A stretch of DNA of 38,255 nt. Source: Lingula anatina (Eukaryota; Brachiopoda; Lingulata; Lingulida; Lingulidae). The position numbers and the translations under genes were made by a program. Positions within the stretch are counted from its first letter, which is position 1. Each line of letters starts with the position of its first letter. The notes beneath the pieces were generated by a model, which was not told where the DNA came from, did no database searches, and worked only from the letters and a program-made list of their open reading frames with translations. Shown here one piece after another: positions 8,460 to 20,546 of this stretch. Where the stretch lies: positions 538,710 to 576,964 of the forward strand of contig NW_019773581.1 in the NCBI RefSeq assembly GCF_001039355.2, read 5' to 3'.

Positions 8460-9550
8460 CTTGTTAACATTTTGGCATTTTGAAGGTGTGACTCTTAACT
8501 TCCATGGCCTTGAAGACATTTCCATGTCACATTTTCTGAATAACCATGATTTTTTTTTTTTTTGTTATTATAAATTGATGGTCATTATGCTGTTAAGCAT
8601 TATTTAATATTTGAAGACAAAATTGAAGACAACCCTATTTTGGGCACTGTCTCCATAGTGACCATTAAAGGTAAACCATGTCACTTACTCCTCTCAAACT
8701 TACAGAAAAGTAGCATATGACTAAAATGTAGCTTCAGTTGGAAAGCCTGTGTCATCGGTTAATTTTCCTGGAAATTATATAGTTTTTTGTTAGAATTAAA
8801 ATTTTCACATATCAGCATTTTCAATGTGTGACTTTGAACTTCCATTGGCTTGAAGACCTTTGCTAGTCACATTTTCTGAATATCCATGATACTTTTACTT
8901 TATTAATAAAAATTGATGGCCATTATGCTGTTAAACATGTTATATTGCATAAAAGTTGAAGAAAACCCTATTTTGTACACTGCTGCCAGGATGACCATTA
9001 AGGGAAAACCATATGTTACTTATGATACTCAAACTTAATTTATAACTTTCAAGTGTCCATTAAATGAGACTGGATAAATCACACGTTGAGATTTCCCAGT
9101 AAAGTCCCATAGGTTAAGCTCTCTTAACTATGTCACATAATTACGAATCGGTGATAATTATGCAGGTAAATGTTGTTTAATATTGCAAATAGGTTTACAA
9201 AAGAAAAAATGCTGTGTAACACCAACATTAATGCTATAAATGAATAACAGTGCCTTATTATCCTCAAAAACTTTGGGGTTATTCATATCATGTTAATACA
9301 GCAAGATTAAAAGTTTGAATAGCAGCTTTATTGGAATATTTTTTGTTATGTTTTCTTTTTAATTTTTTTTCAAACACTAGCATTTTCAACTCCCAGCCAC
9401 CTGAAGCTCTTCACATTTTCTGTATTTCCACATAAGCAGTTGCATTGGTTTTTATGTCTTTAAACATTATGTAATATTAATTTATGCACTGTCATCATTT
9501 TTCAAATATTTGGATTTTCATTATGTGAATTTGAACTTTCATGGTCCTGA
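8460..9550. repeat. Diverged repeat, units of about 340 bp or more
   Basis: GCATTTTSAAKGTGTGACT..CTTCCATKGSCTTGAAGACMTTT..TCACATTTTCTGAATA..CCATGAT appears at 8471 and 8815, with a weaker third copy at about 9381-9545. The downstream AAATTGATGGYCATTATGCTGTTAA also repeats (8572, 8909). A fragment of the same family is at 21737-21794. Confidence 0.65.
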
Positions 9551-9566
9551 AACTGTAATCTTATTG

Positions 9567-9718
9567 CAGGGGTGGATTGAGACTGTCTTCTGTCTTCCAT
9601 ATGATGGTCAGATTTTAAAGTTTACATTGACGGGAATCTATTTTTTTTTGTGTTGGAAGACCATCAAAAATGGAGGATGGATCAACAAAGATAATTTGGA
9701 ATACTGGATCTGCTCCTG
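9567..9718. mobile_element. hAT-like MITE, 152 bp
   Basis: Starts CAGGGGTGGATTGAG and ends CTGGATCTGCTCCTG. The interior matches the element at 5499-5665 (ATGGTCAGATTTTMAAGTTTACATTGA, AAATGGRGGATGG, CAACAAAGATAATTTGGAA). It is the same family and more decayed. Confidence 0.7.
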
Positions 9719-9899
9719 TAATTGACCATGTTACCTGTTGTGCATGATTAAAATTCAGTGTTGACTGACTGTGCTGTTATAAGCATTATTTATTATTGCA
9801 TCAAAATTGACAAAATGTCCTATTTTTATTTTCTGTTTTTGTCTGTACATTTCACAGCTTTGCTGCCTTGTTTAAATTTAATTTTGCACTTTTCTCAAA

Positions 9900-10409
9900 T
9901 ATATTGTTTAAAAAAGTTTCATTACACTCAGTGAACAGATAAGCTTTTAGATTTGTTGAAATTACATGTATTAATATTTAAGTGTTTTAAGCCATGGAAT
10001 TTACCTCCTTTTCAGTGTTATTTTCAGTTTTCTCTAATATATTTTCTGAAAAATATTTTTCATGAAACAGTTAACAATTAAACTTATGTCAGATTATTAT
10101 AGTTGATAAGCTTTATTTGTAAAAATATCATAAAGATTCTTCTACATTTGTAAAAATGGCTAATGTTGAACTATTTTTATCCATGGAATTTGCTGGTGTT
10201 TTCAGTGTAATTTACAGTTTTCTCAATTATATTGTCCAAAATATCACTTTTATTACACACAGTCAACTGATAAGCTTATCTCAGATCTCTCTGTAATAGT
10301 TTACAGACTAAATTTGCCAAAATTATTAACATTTAACTATTTTTTATCCATGGAATTTGCTATTCTTTTCAAATATAATAAAAATCTTTTTCATTAGGCA
10401 CAGTCAACC
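9900..10409. repeat. Second array of the 175-bp CAGTCAACTGATAAGCTT family
   Basis: Diverged units at about 9918, 10070 and 10259, and a truncated one ending in CAGTCAACC at 10409, just before a single N. Unit content matches 7004-7460. The N probably marks a contig join. Confidence 0.75.
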
Positions 10410-10496
10410 NTTTATTTTCTACTATGTGAAATTAATCTAAACACAGATAAACCACTACGAATAACAATGTGTATGAAAGTGATTAGAAATTTGTAG

Positions 10497-10560
10497 GATC
10501 CGCGGCGGACCCCCCCCCCCCCCCCCCATTTAAATTTAAGTAATCCTGGATCAGCCCCTG
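10497..10560. mobile_element. hAT-like MITE remnant with C run
   Basis: Left edge GGATCCGCGGCGG and right edge CCTGGATCAGCCCCTG, matching the hAT-like termini seen at 5499 and 9567. The interior is an 18-base C run (10510-10527) and a short AT stretch, so most of the element is gone. Confidence 0.55.
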
Positions 10561-10734
10561 ATTGTATATCGGGCAATGGACATTAAACAATACCAAAAAA
10601 GGGGGTGTAAAAATAACTTCTTTTCCTTTTAAATAATGACAATGCTTATAAAATCAAATCCTTTTCAACCAAAATATTATCAATTCATATTTGAACTAAA
10701 AATCAAAAGATCTGACCGAAATAGCTTGAACGTA

Positions 10735-11061
10735 GCGTTTCTCGGATGCGCTTGATGTTCCCCGATTCTCCTCCGATGCAGTGTGTTAGTTGTGAAAGAT
10801 ATGTTGATTGCGTTTTTCCTGCGGGGTCTTTTTTTTTCACTAAGAGACTTGTTCATTCGGATCGGAATACTATTTTCAAGTATTTTGCACGTTATGGAAT
10901 ATATTTAGGGATATTAACGATGTAAGAAACTTCAATCACCACTGGCATCTCGCCTAACATATGCAAAAATGCAGTGAAGATTCTTTGGGATGGGAAAGAG
11001 CGGAATACATGTAGTTTTTGAAGTTAACACAATCGAAGAGGAGTGCATTTTAGTTTATTGG
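10735..11061 (+). CDS. Possible first exon, unknown
   Basis: A non-repetitive stretch with several CpGs (about 10720-10810). It is followed by an ATG at 10990 opening 24 codons (MGKSGIHVVFEVNTIEEECI...) and ending at TGG|GTAAGT, a consensus 5' splice site, at 11061. No domain is recognised and no partner exon is proven. It could be the 5' end of the gene whose exons lie downstream, or chance. The upstream part would be 5' UTR. Confidence 0.2.
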
Positions 11062-11935
11062 GTAAGTATAAAGACTGTTTGCTTCCCTTCTGTTAATGCT
11101 TTAAGACTTCTGGTTTGTGATAAAAAAAAACAAATATTATCTACATTCGTGTCTTTCATTCTGTTTCTACAAAACCACACAAAACGGTGTTCAGTCATCC
11201 AAGTTTTTCTAACATTGCTTAAGTGACTCCGATATACAGTGATTGCTGTACATAAGACTGTGTGATGAGCATAATGCAGTTGCTGTTATTTTCTGTGTGT
11301 GCTATATATATATATATATATAATAAAAACTGCATGTACATGTATGGTACATGTAAATCAAAATTCATTGACATTAGCATGGAGCATCACATAAGTATTG
11401 AATTGTAACCTGTTCAGTAATAATTAAGTAAACTTCTAGTTGATGGATGACAGCTGGCAAGGTTTTTATCACTTGGAGCCTCAGCTGTCTTAATTTAGAA
11501 AACTATGTAAAAGAATGTGAACCTTACGATCCAAAAGTACCCTTTCTGAAAGTGAGAGTAGGGGAGAGAAAATGCTTGCCATATCAATATGATTAAAGAT
11601 ACATCAATACATTATGCAGGTAAGGGATGGGACAATAATTTTCATGAGGCATGAATGCATGACAATAAGTCAAGGTTTATTGATAATGGGCCAAGTGTCA
11701 CAAGAGGTCATATTTTATGAATTTTTAATGAATTAAAATCAAAATCTTTTGCAAAAAACATTGATTGAGAAAAAAATTTGGTGAATGATTTGTCAACATG
11801 GTAATATATTCTTATGCTTATGAACAAAATTTGGAGCCTCAATAGTCTTATTTTAAAGAACCATGCCAACTAATAAAATGTGAACCTAACATTCAAAATA
11901 TGGGTTCTTTGAAAGTGGGGATAGGAGAGAGAAAA
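11062..11935. other. AT-rich stretch, no gene seen
   Basis: Contains a short TA microsatellite at about 11304-11323. GGAGCCTCARYWGTCTTA blocks at 11475 and 11833 suggest a diverged duplication of about 358 bp. No coding frame is visible. Confidence 0.45.
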
Positions 11936-12110
11936 GTGTCACTTAGATCCCACCCAGTTTTATATATATATGTTTAAAGTGATAAGGATTAATGTGAACT
12001 GATGGGTGGGAGTTGGGGGTGTGCTAAGCGAAAATATTTCACAGACTTTCAAATCGCTATATAAATAAAATTTCATTTAAACTTTCTGATGCCTGTGTAC
12101 TGTCTGTCGT
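11936..12110. repeat. Further copy of the AAAGTGTCACTTAGATCCCAC intron repeat
   Basis: Matches the repeats at 4030-4340 and 4820-5045 in order: TCACTTAGATCCCAC, TTTTATATATATATG, GATAAGGATTAATGTGAACT, GGTGGG, ATATAAATAAAATTT. Its presence just upstream of the exon relic at 12346 supports duplication of the whole exon-plus-intron block. Confidence 0.65.
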
Positions 12111-12217
12111 GACAGTGTATTGTTCGAGACACAGGCAATTTTGGTAACTTCACGTAATAACTTTTTACTGTAGTCTGTATCTCCTTATAATAAGTTATGT
12201 AAAGAGTCTAAAGAGGC

Positions 12218-12347
12218 AGAGTAGGCTTGTTGACTATTCTGATTAGATAGCCATTGAATAGGAAATTCATGAAGCCATGGCCTTGGTTTGATACTAAAGA
12301 GTGTGATTCTCCACACATCGTCAGAATGTAGTCAACAAGCCTATTCT
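12218..12347. mobile_element. 130-bp foldback MITE
   Basis: The left end AGAGTAGGCTTGTTGACTA..TTCTG is matched in reverse by the right end CAGAATGTAGTCAACAAGCC..ATTCT. No ORF. It lies directly against the exon relic at 12346 and probably replaced or displaced its 5' part. Confidence 0.7.
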
Positions 12348-12370
12348 ACAAAGTCGTAGCCTCAGCACAG
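12346..12370 (+). pseudogene. Relic of a fourth cassette exon with donor site
   Basis: TCTACAAAGTCGTAGCCTCA and CAG|GTCAGTGCAA match the last 25 bases and donor of the exons at 3353 and 5122. The following AATAATATTGYTATACT also matches the intron behind copy 2. The 5' part is missing, apparently cut by the adjoining MITE. The satellite begins within about 50 bp of the donor. Confidence 0.6.
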
Positions 12371-12384
12371 GTCAGTGCAACAAT

Positions 12385-15300
12385 AATATTGTTATACTGG
12401 TGTTCTCATCGTCATTCTATTTGTTTGTAATCATTACTATTACTGTGTATGATGGTGTTGTCCCTGTATGCCTGTGTGTTTGTTTATCTTATGTTTGCTG
12501 TCTATTCTGTATTATTACTGAATGTGTTTGTATATAATGACTGTATACTGCTATATGTTTTCACTCTTTTTCCTTGTCTTCATTCCTATTACGATGTATG
12601 TTACTGTTGTCACTGTACATGTCAAATTTTTTTCTGATCACTGTGTATGTCTGTATTTTGACTGTGTTTGTTTTTATTTATTTTGATTACTGTGCATGTT
12701 GGTGTTGTTAATATTGTTGTTTGTATTAATTGTGAGCAATGTGTAATTCAGTTTTGTCACTATTTGTTTGTAATCATTACTATTACTCTACATGATGATG
12801 TTGTTCACTATATGTCTATGTGTCTGTTTGAATTCTGTTTCCTGTGTTTATTCTGTATTGTTACTGAATGTGTTTGTACGTATTAAAATGACTGTGCATG
12901 TCTATGTTTTCAATCTTTTTCCTTGTCTTCTTTCTTATTACAATGTACGTTACTGTTGCCATTGTACATGTCCAAATTTTTTCTGACCACTGTATATGTC
13001 TGTAATTTTTTACTGTGCATGTTCGTGTTAGCATTTATAATGAGCACTGTGTCTGTTAGTATTGTCAATCCATTTGTTTGTAATCATTACTATATTACTC
13101 TGCATGATGATGTTGTTCACTATTTATCTATGTGTCTATATATATTCTGTTTGCTGTGTCTGGCTATTTTTTTTTTTCTTTTTTACTCTTTTTCCTTGTA
13201 TTCTCATTACGTTGAACGTTACAGTTGACACTGTACGTTTCAAAATTTATTCTGATCACTGTATGTCTATATTTTGTGTTACTGAATGTGTTTGTATATA
13301 TTGTGATGACTGTGTATAGCTATGTTTTTTACTCTTTTTCCTTGTGTTCATTCTCATTATGGTGAACGTTACTGTTACTGTACACGTCAAAATTTATTCT
13401 GATCACTGCATCCGTCTGTATTGTGACTGTTTTTGATTGTATTTATTTTGATTACTGTGTTTGTTGGTGTTGTTACTGTTTGTGTTTGTATTTATTGTGA
13501 TTACTACGTATGTCAGTTTTGTCACTCTTATTTGTTTTTATTCATTATTATTATTATTACTCTGCATGACGGTGTTTTCACTGTATGTCTATGTGTCTGG
13601 TTATNAATGTGTTTATATATATTGTGATGTCTGTGTATGACTTTGTTTTCACTCTTTTTCCTTGTGTTCATTCCCATTATGGTGAACGTTACTGTTGTCA
13701 CTGTACACGTCAATTTATTTCTTATCGCTGTGTTTGTTTGTATTTTGACTGTGTTTTTATTTATTTTGATTAATGAGCATGTTTGTGTTGTCACTGTTTG
13801 TGTTTGTATTTATTGTGAGCACTGTGTATGTCAGTTTTTTACTCTATTTGTTTATAATCATTACCATTACTCTGCATGATGGTGTTGTCACTGTATGTCT
13901 ATGTTCTGTATTGTTACTGAATATGTTTGTACATTATGAGATGACTGTGTACAACTTCGTTTTCACTGTTTTTCATTGTGTTCATTCTTATTACGGTGAA
14001 TGTTATTGTTCTCACTGTACATGTGAATTTTTTTTCTAATCACTGCGTATGACTGTTTAGTGACTGTTTTTGTTTGCATTTATTTTGATTACTGTTTGTT
14101 GGTGTTGTTACTGTTGATGTTTGTATTTATTGTGAGCACTGTGTATGTCAGTTTAGTTACTCTATTTGTTTGTAATCATTACTATTACTCTGCATGATGG
14201 TGTTGTCACTGTATCTCTATGTGTCTGTTTATATTCTGTTTGCTGTGTCTTTTCTGTATTGTTACTGAATGAGTTTGTACATACTGTGATGACTGTGTGC
14301 GGCTATGTTTTTTACTATTTTCGTTGTGTTCGTTCTCATTATGGTGCACGTTACTGTTGTCACTGTACATTTGATATTTTTTCTAATCACTGTGTATGTC
14401 TGTGTTTTGACTGTGCTTGTTTTTATTTATTTTTATTACTCTGCATGTTTGTGTTGTCACTGTTCATGTTTGTATTTATTGTGTGCACTGTGTATGTCAG
14501 TTTTGTCACTATTTGTTTGTAGTCATTTTGATCACCGTGCATTTTAGGGTTGGCACTGTTTGTGTTTATATCTATTGTCAGCAATGTGGTATCAGTTTTG
14601 TCTGTTTATTTATTTTTAGTCATTATTTTAACTGTGTGTGTTGGTGTTGTCACTGTCATTATAGTTTATGTGTCTGTTTATAATCTGATAACTGTTTCCA
14701 TTCTGTATTGTCATTGAATGTGTTTGTATATATATTGTGATCTCTGTGTATGACTGTGTAATCACCCGATTAATTTGTGTTTATTCTTGTTACTATGCAT
14801 AGATGTGTGGTCACTGTACATGTTAAAATTTATTCTGATCACTGTGTATGTCTGTATTATGACTGTGTTTGTATGTTTTCATTTTAAATATTGTGCATGT
14901 TACTATTGTCACTGTACATGTTAATATTTATTTTGACCACTGATTATGTCAGTTTTTTTATGTTGATGTTTGTATTTATTGTGAGCACTGTGTATGTCAG
15001 TTTTTTTTACTCTATTTGTTTGTAATCATTACCATTACTCTGCATGATGGTGTTGTCACTTTATGTCTATGTGTCTGTTTATATGCTGTTTGCTGTGTCT
15101 ATTCTGTATTGTTACTGAATGTGTTTATATATATTGTGATGTCTGTGTATGACTTTGTTTTCAATCTTTTTCTTTGTGTTCATTCCCATTATGGTGAACG
15201 TTACAGTTGTCACTGTACACATCAAATTTGTTTCTAATTACTGTGTTTGTCTGTATTTTTACTGTGTTAGTTTTTATTTATTTTGGTTATTGTGCATGTT

Positions 15301-18300
15301 TGTGTTCTCACTGTCCATGTTTGTATTTATTGTGACCACTGTGTATGTCAGTTTTGTCACTCTATTTGTTTGTAATCATTACTATTACTCTGCATGATGG
15401 TGTTGTCAGTGTATTTCTATATATCTCTTTATATTCTGTGTGCTGTGTCTATTCTGTATTGTTACTGAATGTGTTTGTACATTATGAGATGACTGTGTAC
15501 AACTTCGTTTTCACTGTTTTTCTTTGTGTTCATTCTTATTACGGTGAATGTTATTGTTCTCACTGTACATGTGAATTTTTTTCTAATCACTGTGTATGTC
15601 TGTTTTGTGACTGTTTTTTGTTTGCATTTATTTTGATTACTGTGTTTGTTGGTGTTGTTACTGTTCATGTTTGTATTTATTATGAGCACTGTGTATGTCA
15701 GTTTTGTCACTCTATTTGTTTGTAATCATTACTATTACTCTGTATGATGGTGTTGTCAGTGTATCTCTATGTGTCTCTTTATATTTTGTGTGCTGTGTCT
15801 ATTCTGTATTGTTACTGAATGTGTTTGTACATTATGAGATGAATGTGTACAACGTCGTTTTCACTCTTTTTCGTTGTGTTCATTCTTATTACGTTAAATG
15901 TTTCTGTTGTCACTGTACATGTGAANAAATGTTTCTGTTGTCACTGTACAAGTGAAATTTGTTTCTAATTACTATGTTTGTCTGTATTTTACTGTGTTTA
16001 TTTTTATTTATTTTGGTTACTGTGCATTTTTGTGTTGTCACTGTTCATGTTTGTATTTATTGTGACCACTGCGTATGTTAGTTTTGTCACTCTATTTGTT
16101 TGTAATCATTACTATAAGTCTGCATGATGGTGTTGTCACTGTATCTCTATGTGTGTCTATATTCTGTGTGCTGTGTCTATTCTGTATTGTTACTGAATGT
16201 GTTTGTACATTATGAGATGACTGTGTACAACTTTGTTTTCACTCTTTTTCGTCGTGTTCATTCTTATTACGGTAAATGTTACTGTTGTCACTGTACATGT
16301 GAATTTTTTTTCTAATCACTGTGTTTCTGTTTTGTGACTGTGTTTGTTTGTATTTATTGTGATTACTGTGTTTGTTGGTGTTATTACTGTTGATGTTTGT
16401 ATTTATTGTGAGCACTGTGTATGTCAGTTTTGTCACTCTATTTGTTTGTAATCATTACAATTACTGTGCATGATTGGGTTGTCACTATGTTTATGTGTCT
16501 CTTTATATTCTGTGTGCTGTGTCTATTCTGTATTATTACTGAATGTGTTTGTTCATTATGAGATGACTGTGTACAACTTTGTTTTCACTCTTTTTCGTCG
16601 TGTTCATTCTTATTATGGTGAATGTTACCACTGTCACTGTACATGTCAAAATTTATTATCACTGTGTATGACTGTATTGTGACTGTGTTTCTTTGTATTT
16701 ATTTTGATTACTGCATTGGTTGGTGTTGTTACTGTTGATGTTTGTATTTATTGTGAGCACTGTGTATGTCAGTTTTTTTACTCTGTTTGTAATCATTACC
16801 ATTACTCTGCATGATGGTGTTGTCAATATATATGTCTATGTGTCTGTTTATATGCTGTTTGCTGTTTCTATTCTGTATTGTTACTGAATGTGTTTGTTCA
16901 TATCGAGATGACTGTTTACGCCTTCGTTTTCACTCTTTTACCTTGTGTTCTTGTCATTAAGGTGAATGTTACTGTTGTCCCTGTACGTTTCAAATTTTTT
17001 TACTCTTTTTCCTTGTGTTCATTCTCATTATGGTAAATGTCATTGTTGTCATTGTACATGTAAAATTTTTTTCTAATCACTGTGTTTCTGTTTTGTGACT
17101 GTGTTTCTTTGTATTTATTTTGATTACTATGTTTGTTGGTGTTGTTACTGTTGATGTTTGTATTTATTGTGAGCACTGTGTATGTCAGTTTTGTTACTCT
17201 ATTTGTTTGTAATCATTACTATTACTGTGCATGATGGTGTTGTCACTATGTTTATGTGTCTGTTTATATGCTGTTTGCTGTTTCTATTCTGTATTGTTAC
17301 TGAATGTGTTTTTACATTAAGAGATGACTGTGTACAACTTTGTTTTCACTCTTTTTCGTCGTGTTCATTCTTATTACGGTAAATGTTACTGTTGTCACTG
17401 TACAAGTGAAATTTGTTTCTAATTACTATGTTTGTCTGTATTTTTACTGTGTTTGTTTTTATTTATTTTGGTTACTGTGCATTTTTGTGTTGTCACTGTT
17501 CATGTTTGTATTTATTGTGACCACTGCGTATGTCAGTTTTGTCACTCTATTTGTTTGTAATCATTACTATTAGTCTGCATGATGGTGTTGTCACTGTATC
17601 TCTATGTGTCTCTTTATATTCTGTGTGCTGTGTCTGTGTTCACTGTTTTTCGTCGTGTTCATTCTTATTATGGTGAATGTTACTGTTCTCACTGTACATG
17701 TGAATTTTTTTTTCTAATCACTNATGATGGTGTTGTCACTGTATCTCTATGTGTCTCTTTATATTCTGTGTGCTGTGTCTATTCTGTATTGTTACTGAAT
17801 GTGTTTGTACATTATGAGATGACCGTGTACAACTTTGTTTTCACTCTTTTTCGTCGTGTTCATTCTTATTACGGTAAATGTTACTGTTGTCACTATACAT
17901 ATGATATTTTTTTCTAATCACTGTGTAATATTGTGTTTTGACTGTGCTTGTTTTCATTCATTTAGATTACTGTGGATGTTTGTGTTGTCACTGTTCTTGT
18001 TTGTATTTATTGTGAGCACTGATTGGGTTGTCACTATGTTTATGTGTCTGTTTATATGTTGTTTGCTGTTTCTATTCTGTATTATTACTGAATGTGTTTG
18101 TACATTATGAGATGACTATGTACAACTTCGTTTTCACTCTTTTTCCTCGTGTTCATTCTTATTACAGTAAATGTTTCTGTTGTCACTGTACATGTGAAAA
18201 TTGTTTCTAATCACTGTGTATGTCTGTGTTTTGACTGTGCTTGTTTTTATTCATTTTGATAACTGCGCATGTTTGTGTTGTCACTGTTCGTGTTTGTATT

Positions 18301-18534
18301 TATTGTGAGCACTGTATGTCAGTTTTGTCACTCTATTTGTTTGTAATCATTACTATTACTCTGCATGATGGTGTTGTCACTGTATCTCTTTGTGTCTGTT
18401 TATATTCTGTTTGCTGTGTCTTTTCTGTATTGTTACTGAATGAGTTTGTACATACTGTGATGACTGTGTGCAGCTATGTTTTTTTTACTTTTTTTCGTTG
18501 TGTTCGTTCTCATTATGGTGCACGTTACTGTTTG
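12385..18534 (+). repeat. Satellite block A, ~350-bp higher-order units
   Basis: A T/G-rich strand with a roughly 350-bp period: the marker TGCATGATGGTGTTGTCAC falls at 15041, 15391 and (as TGTATGATGG) 15741. Each unit splits into seven diverged monomers of about 49-55 bp, most starting ACTGTGYATG and followed by TTGTCACTGT and TTTGTATTTATTKTGA. One variant unit (about 14540-14960) differs in composition. Single Ns lie at 13605, 15926 and 17723. Many short Val/Cys/Phe-rich open frames here are by-products of the base bias; the period is not a multiple of three and no frame persists between units. Confidence 0.92.
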
Positions 18535-18592
18535 TTAAGGTCCACTAAATGCATGTGATGAAATCACTCATTTACATATTATGTTTATACAG
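18535..18592 (+). promoter_or_regulatory. Conserved 57-bp segment ending in a 3' splice site
   Basis: TTAAGGTCCACTAAATGCAT..., with a GTGAT/ATCAC inverted repeat, ending TTATGTTTATACAG. The same segment occurs at 20071-20128, 20583-20640 and 24286-24343. Here and at 24286 it joins the satellite on its left and the acidic exon on its right. It probably contains the branch site and acceptor. Confidence 0.55.
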
Positions 18593-19346
18593 GAGACACT
18601 GACTACGGCTAATGAGGATGAATGTATGAATGTAATTTGTAAAGGAACGTGATGCAGGTGAGGAAAATGATGGAAATGAACTCAGCAAGGACATTATGAT
18701 TATAAAGGAACAAGAGGTAGAAAAGGGAACCGATTTTGTGAAAGTGCAGAAATGTGAAGGGTATGTCGAGAAAGAACAAGAACAAGTGCCAGGATTGAAA
18801 ACTGATGATGATGATGATGACAACAGATTAATTGAAAGAGAGAGTAGAATAGGTGAACTGAAGTATTATGAGAAACCTGATGTAGTTGAAAAGGCTTTAA
18901 CAGATGATGTAAAGAATACAGATGAAGGACTTGATGATGATGATGACCCAAAGTATGTGGAGAAACATGGTGTAGATGAAAAGGCTGTAACGGATTATGT
19001 AAAGAATGCTGATGAAGGACTTAATGATGAACCGATGGAAATGGATTTTTCTAATTTCAAAGATACAGACAGAGACAAACTTACTGAAGTAGAGATGAAA
19101 CAAAGTGCAGGTGAGGAGGAAGTTAAAGTTGAAGAGAATGAAGAACAAAGTGCAAGTGAGGAGGTACTTAAAGTTGTAGAGAATGAAGACAAACAAGGTT
19201 CAGACACAGAAAATGTTTATGAGAATGCAAAAGAATGGACAGATGTAAAATGGGAATTTCACAGAGACAACAAAAAGGTGCAGAGAAAGTTTATGGCAAA
19301 GAAACTAAAATGGACACCCGATTTTTTTTATTCAGTTAAAGGATAG
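18593..19346 (+). CDS. Terminal exon for acidic repeat protein, copy 1
   Basis: After TTTATACAG the frame seen in copy 2 (ETLTTANEDECMN) runs into TGA at 18650 because this copy lacks 5 nt present there. From 18696 the frame is open for 216 codons to TAG at 19346. Numbering from that Met: an Asp run at 37-42, two copies of a ~28-residue repeat (57-86 and 87-113, Y.EK..V.EKA.TD.VKN.DEGL.D), a second Asp run at 80-84, and two 15-residue repeats at 136-150 and 151-165 (QSA.EE..KV.EN). The tail from about 180 is basic and aromatic (WEFHR, KKLKWTPDFF). It is very acidic, likely disordered, with no signal peptide, membrane segment or known domain. I do not recognise it. The frameshift means this copy may be inactive unless it is a sequencing error or splicing starts elsewhere. 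Confidence 0.6.
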
Positions 19347-20335
19347 TGCATCAGTTAGAGCTGTACTGTAGGTTCAGGGGGATTTATAGATCTTTATTTT
19401 ACACTTGGCTCAGTATTTAATATTCTTGTTTCAATGTTTTAAGTAAAATTGCACCAAATGATTCATGACTTACATATTTGAAAATAATAACATAAATTGT
19501 GTTTACAGATAAGGTTAAATTGAATTATAAAGAATATGTGACAGTAGGTTTTTTTATTCAAAAATGGTAAATTTCCAACATGTAGGGAGATTCCCAAGAT
19601 ATGTATTATATGGAAGAAAGAATACAGTTTCATGATATACCTGATACTGAATTGTTTAACTGATGAGATTTTAAATGTACAGTCCATTAGAAAAGCTGTT
19701 TAAACAATCTGTATGTTAACTGGACATTTATCTCTGTCAAAATATTTTGGAAGCATAAAAATTCAAATTAAATTTCATTAGAATAATGACGTCTTTGTAC
19801 AGCAATGGAATAGACAATGAACTGAATTTATTACAATTGTTAGTAAAAGTAATGATATCTGACAGAATATTTTAAGTTTTATTTATTTGTTTTATTATTA
19901 TTATTATTATTTTTTTTTTATTTTTTTTTTTTATTTTGTAATTGAAACATGAGATAGATATTTTGTATAAGTATTTAGCTGTTTATATTTTATCTTTGAG
20001 TATTCTGTGGAATCTTTATTTCAAAAAATTATGTAACCATAATTTTTTTTGTGGAAAAAGAAGGAACATGTTAAGGTCCACTAAATGCATGTGATGAAAT
20101 CACTCATTTACATATTATGTTTATACAGTCAGTCAGCATATTATCATTCACCTTGCTTCAGTCTTGAATGAAATAACTTAAAAGTAGAAGCTCTCACTTG
20201 TTATCTATTGCATTGCAATTAGTATTTAAATGAGTTGCTGCCACTGTGGCATGCAGATAGATTCCCTGTAGATAATGTGTATAAATGCTGAATGTTGGGA
20301 CCTAATAAAGACTTTTAGACTTGGAACTGAATATG
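19347..20335 (+). other. 3' UTR of the acidic-protein gene
   Basis: AT-rich and non-coding, running from the TAG to an AATAAA near 20304. A T-rich ATT run lies at 19896-19936. It includes an internal copy (20071-20128) of the 57-bp segment that precedes the exon. The right end is cut by the assembly gap. Confidence 0.5.
20304..20309 (+). terminator. Candidate polyadenylation signal
   Basis: AATAAA in CCTAATAAAGACTTTTAG, about 960 nt after the stop codon. The same context recurs at 20835-20840 in the duplicated segment. Confidence 0.45.
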
Positions 20336-20546
20336 NNNNNNNNNNNNNNNNNNNNNNNNNNNNNNNNNNNNNNNNNNNNNNNNNNNNNNNNNNNNNNNNN
20401 NNNNNNNNNNNNNNNNNNNNNNNNNNNNNNNNNNNNNNNNNNNNNNNNNNNNNNNNNNNNNNNNNNNNNNNNNNNNNNNNNNNNNNNNNNNNNNNNNNNN
20501 NNNNNNNNNNNNNNNNNNNNNNNNNNNNNNNNNNNNNNNNNNNNNN
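20336..20546. other. Assembly gap (211 N)
   Basis: The run of N is flanked by nearly the same sequence: the left flank 20045-20335 recurs at about 20550-20865. Reading frames called across it are meaningless. Confidence 0.99.

Noticed and set aside
12449-18210. Many plus-strand frames of 60-126 codons rich in Val, Cys, Phe and Ile that look like membrane proteins
   Set aside because: They lie in the T/G-rich satellite, whose period is not a multiple of three. Frames change from unit to unit, no start or splice context is conserved, and the hydrophobic content follows from the base bias.
18572-19207. Minus-strand frames opposite the acidic exon (Ser/His/Phe-rich)
   Set aside because: They are mirror frames of GAT/GAA-rich coding sequence on the plus strand and recur opposite copy 2 for the same reason.
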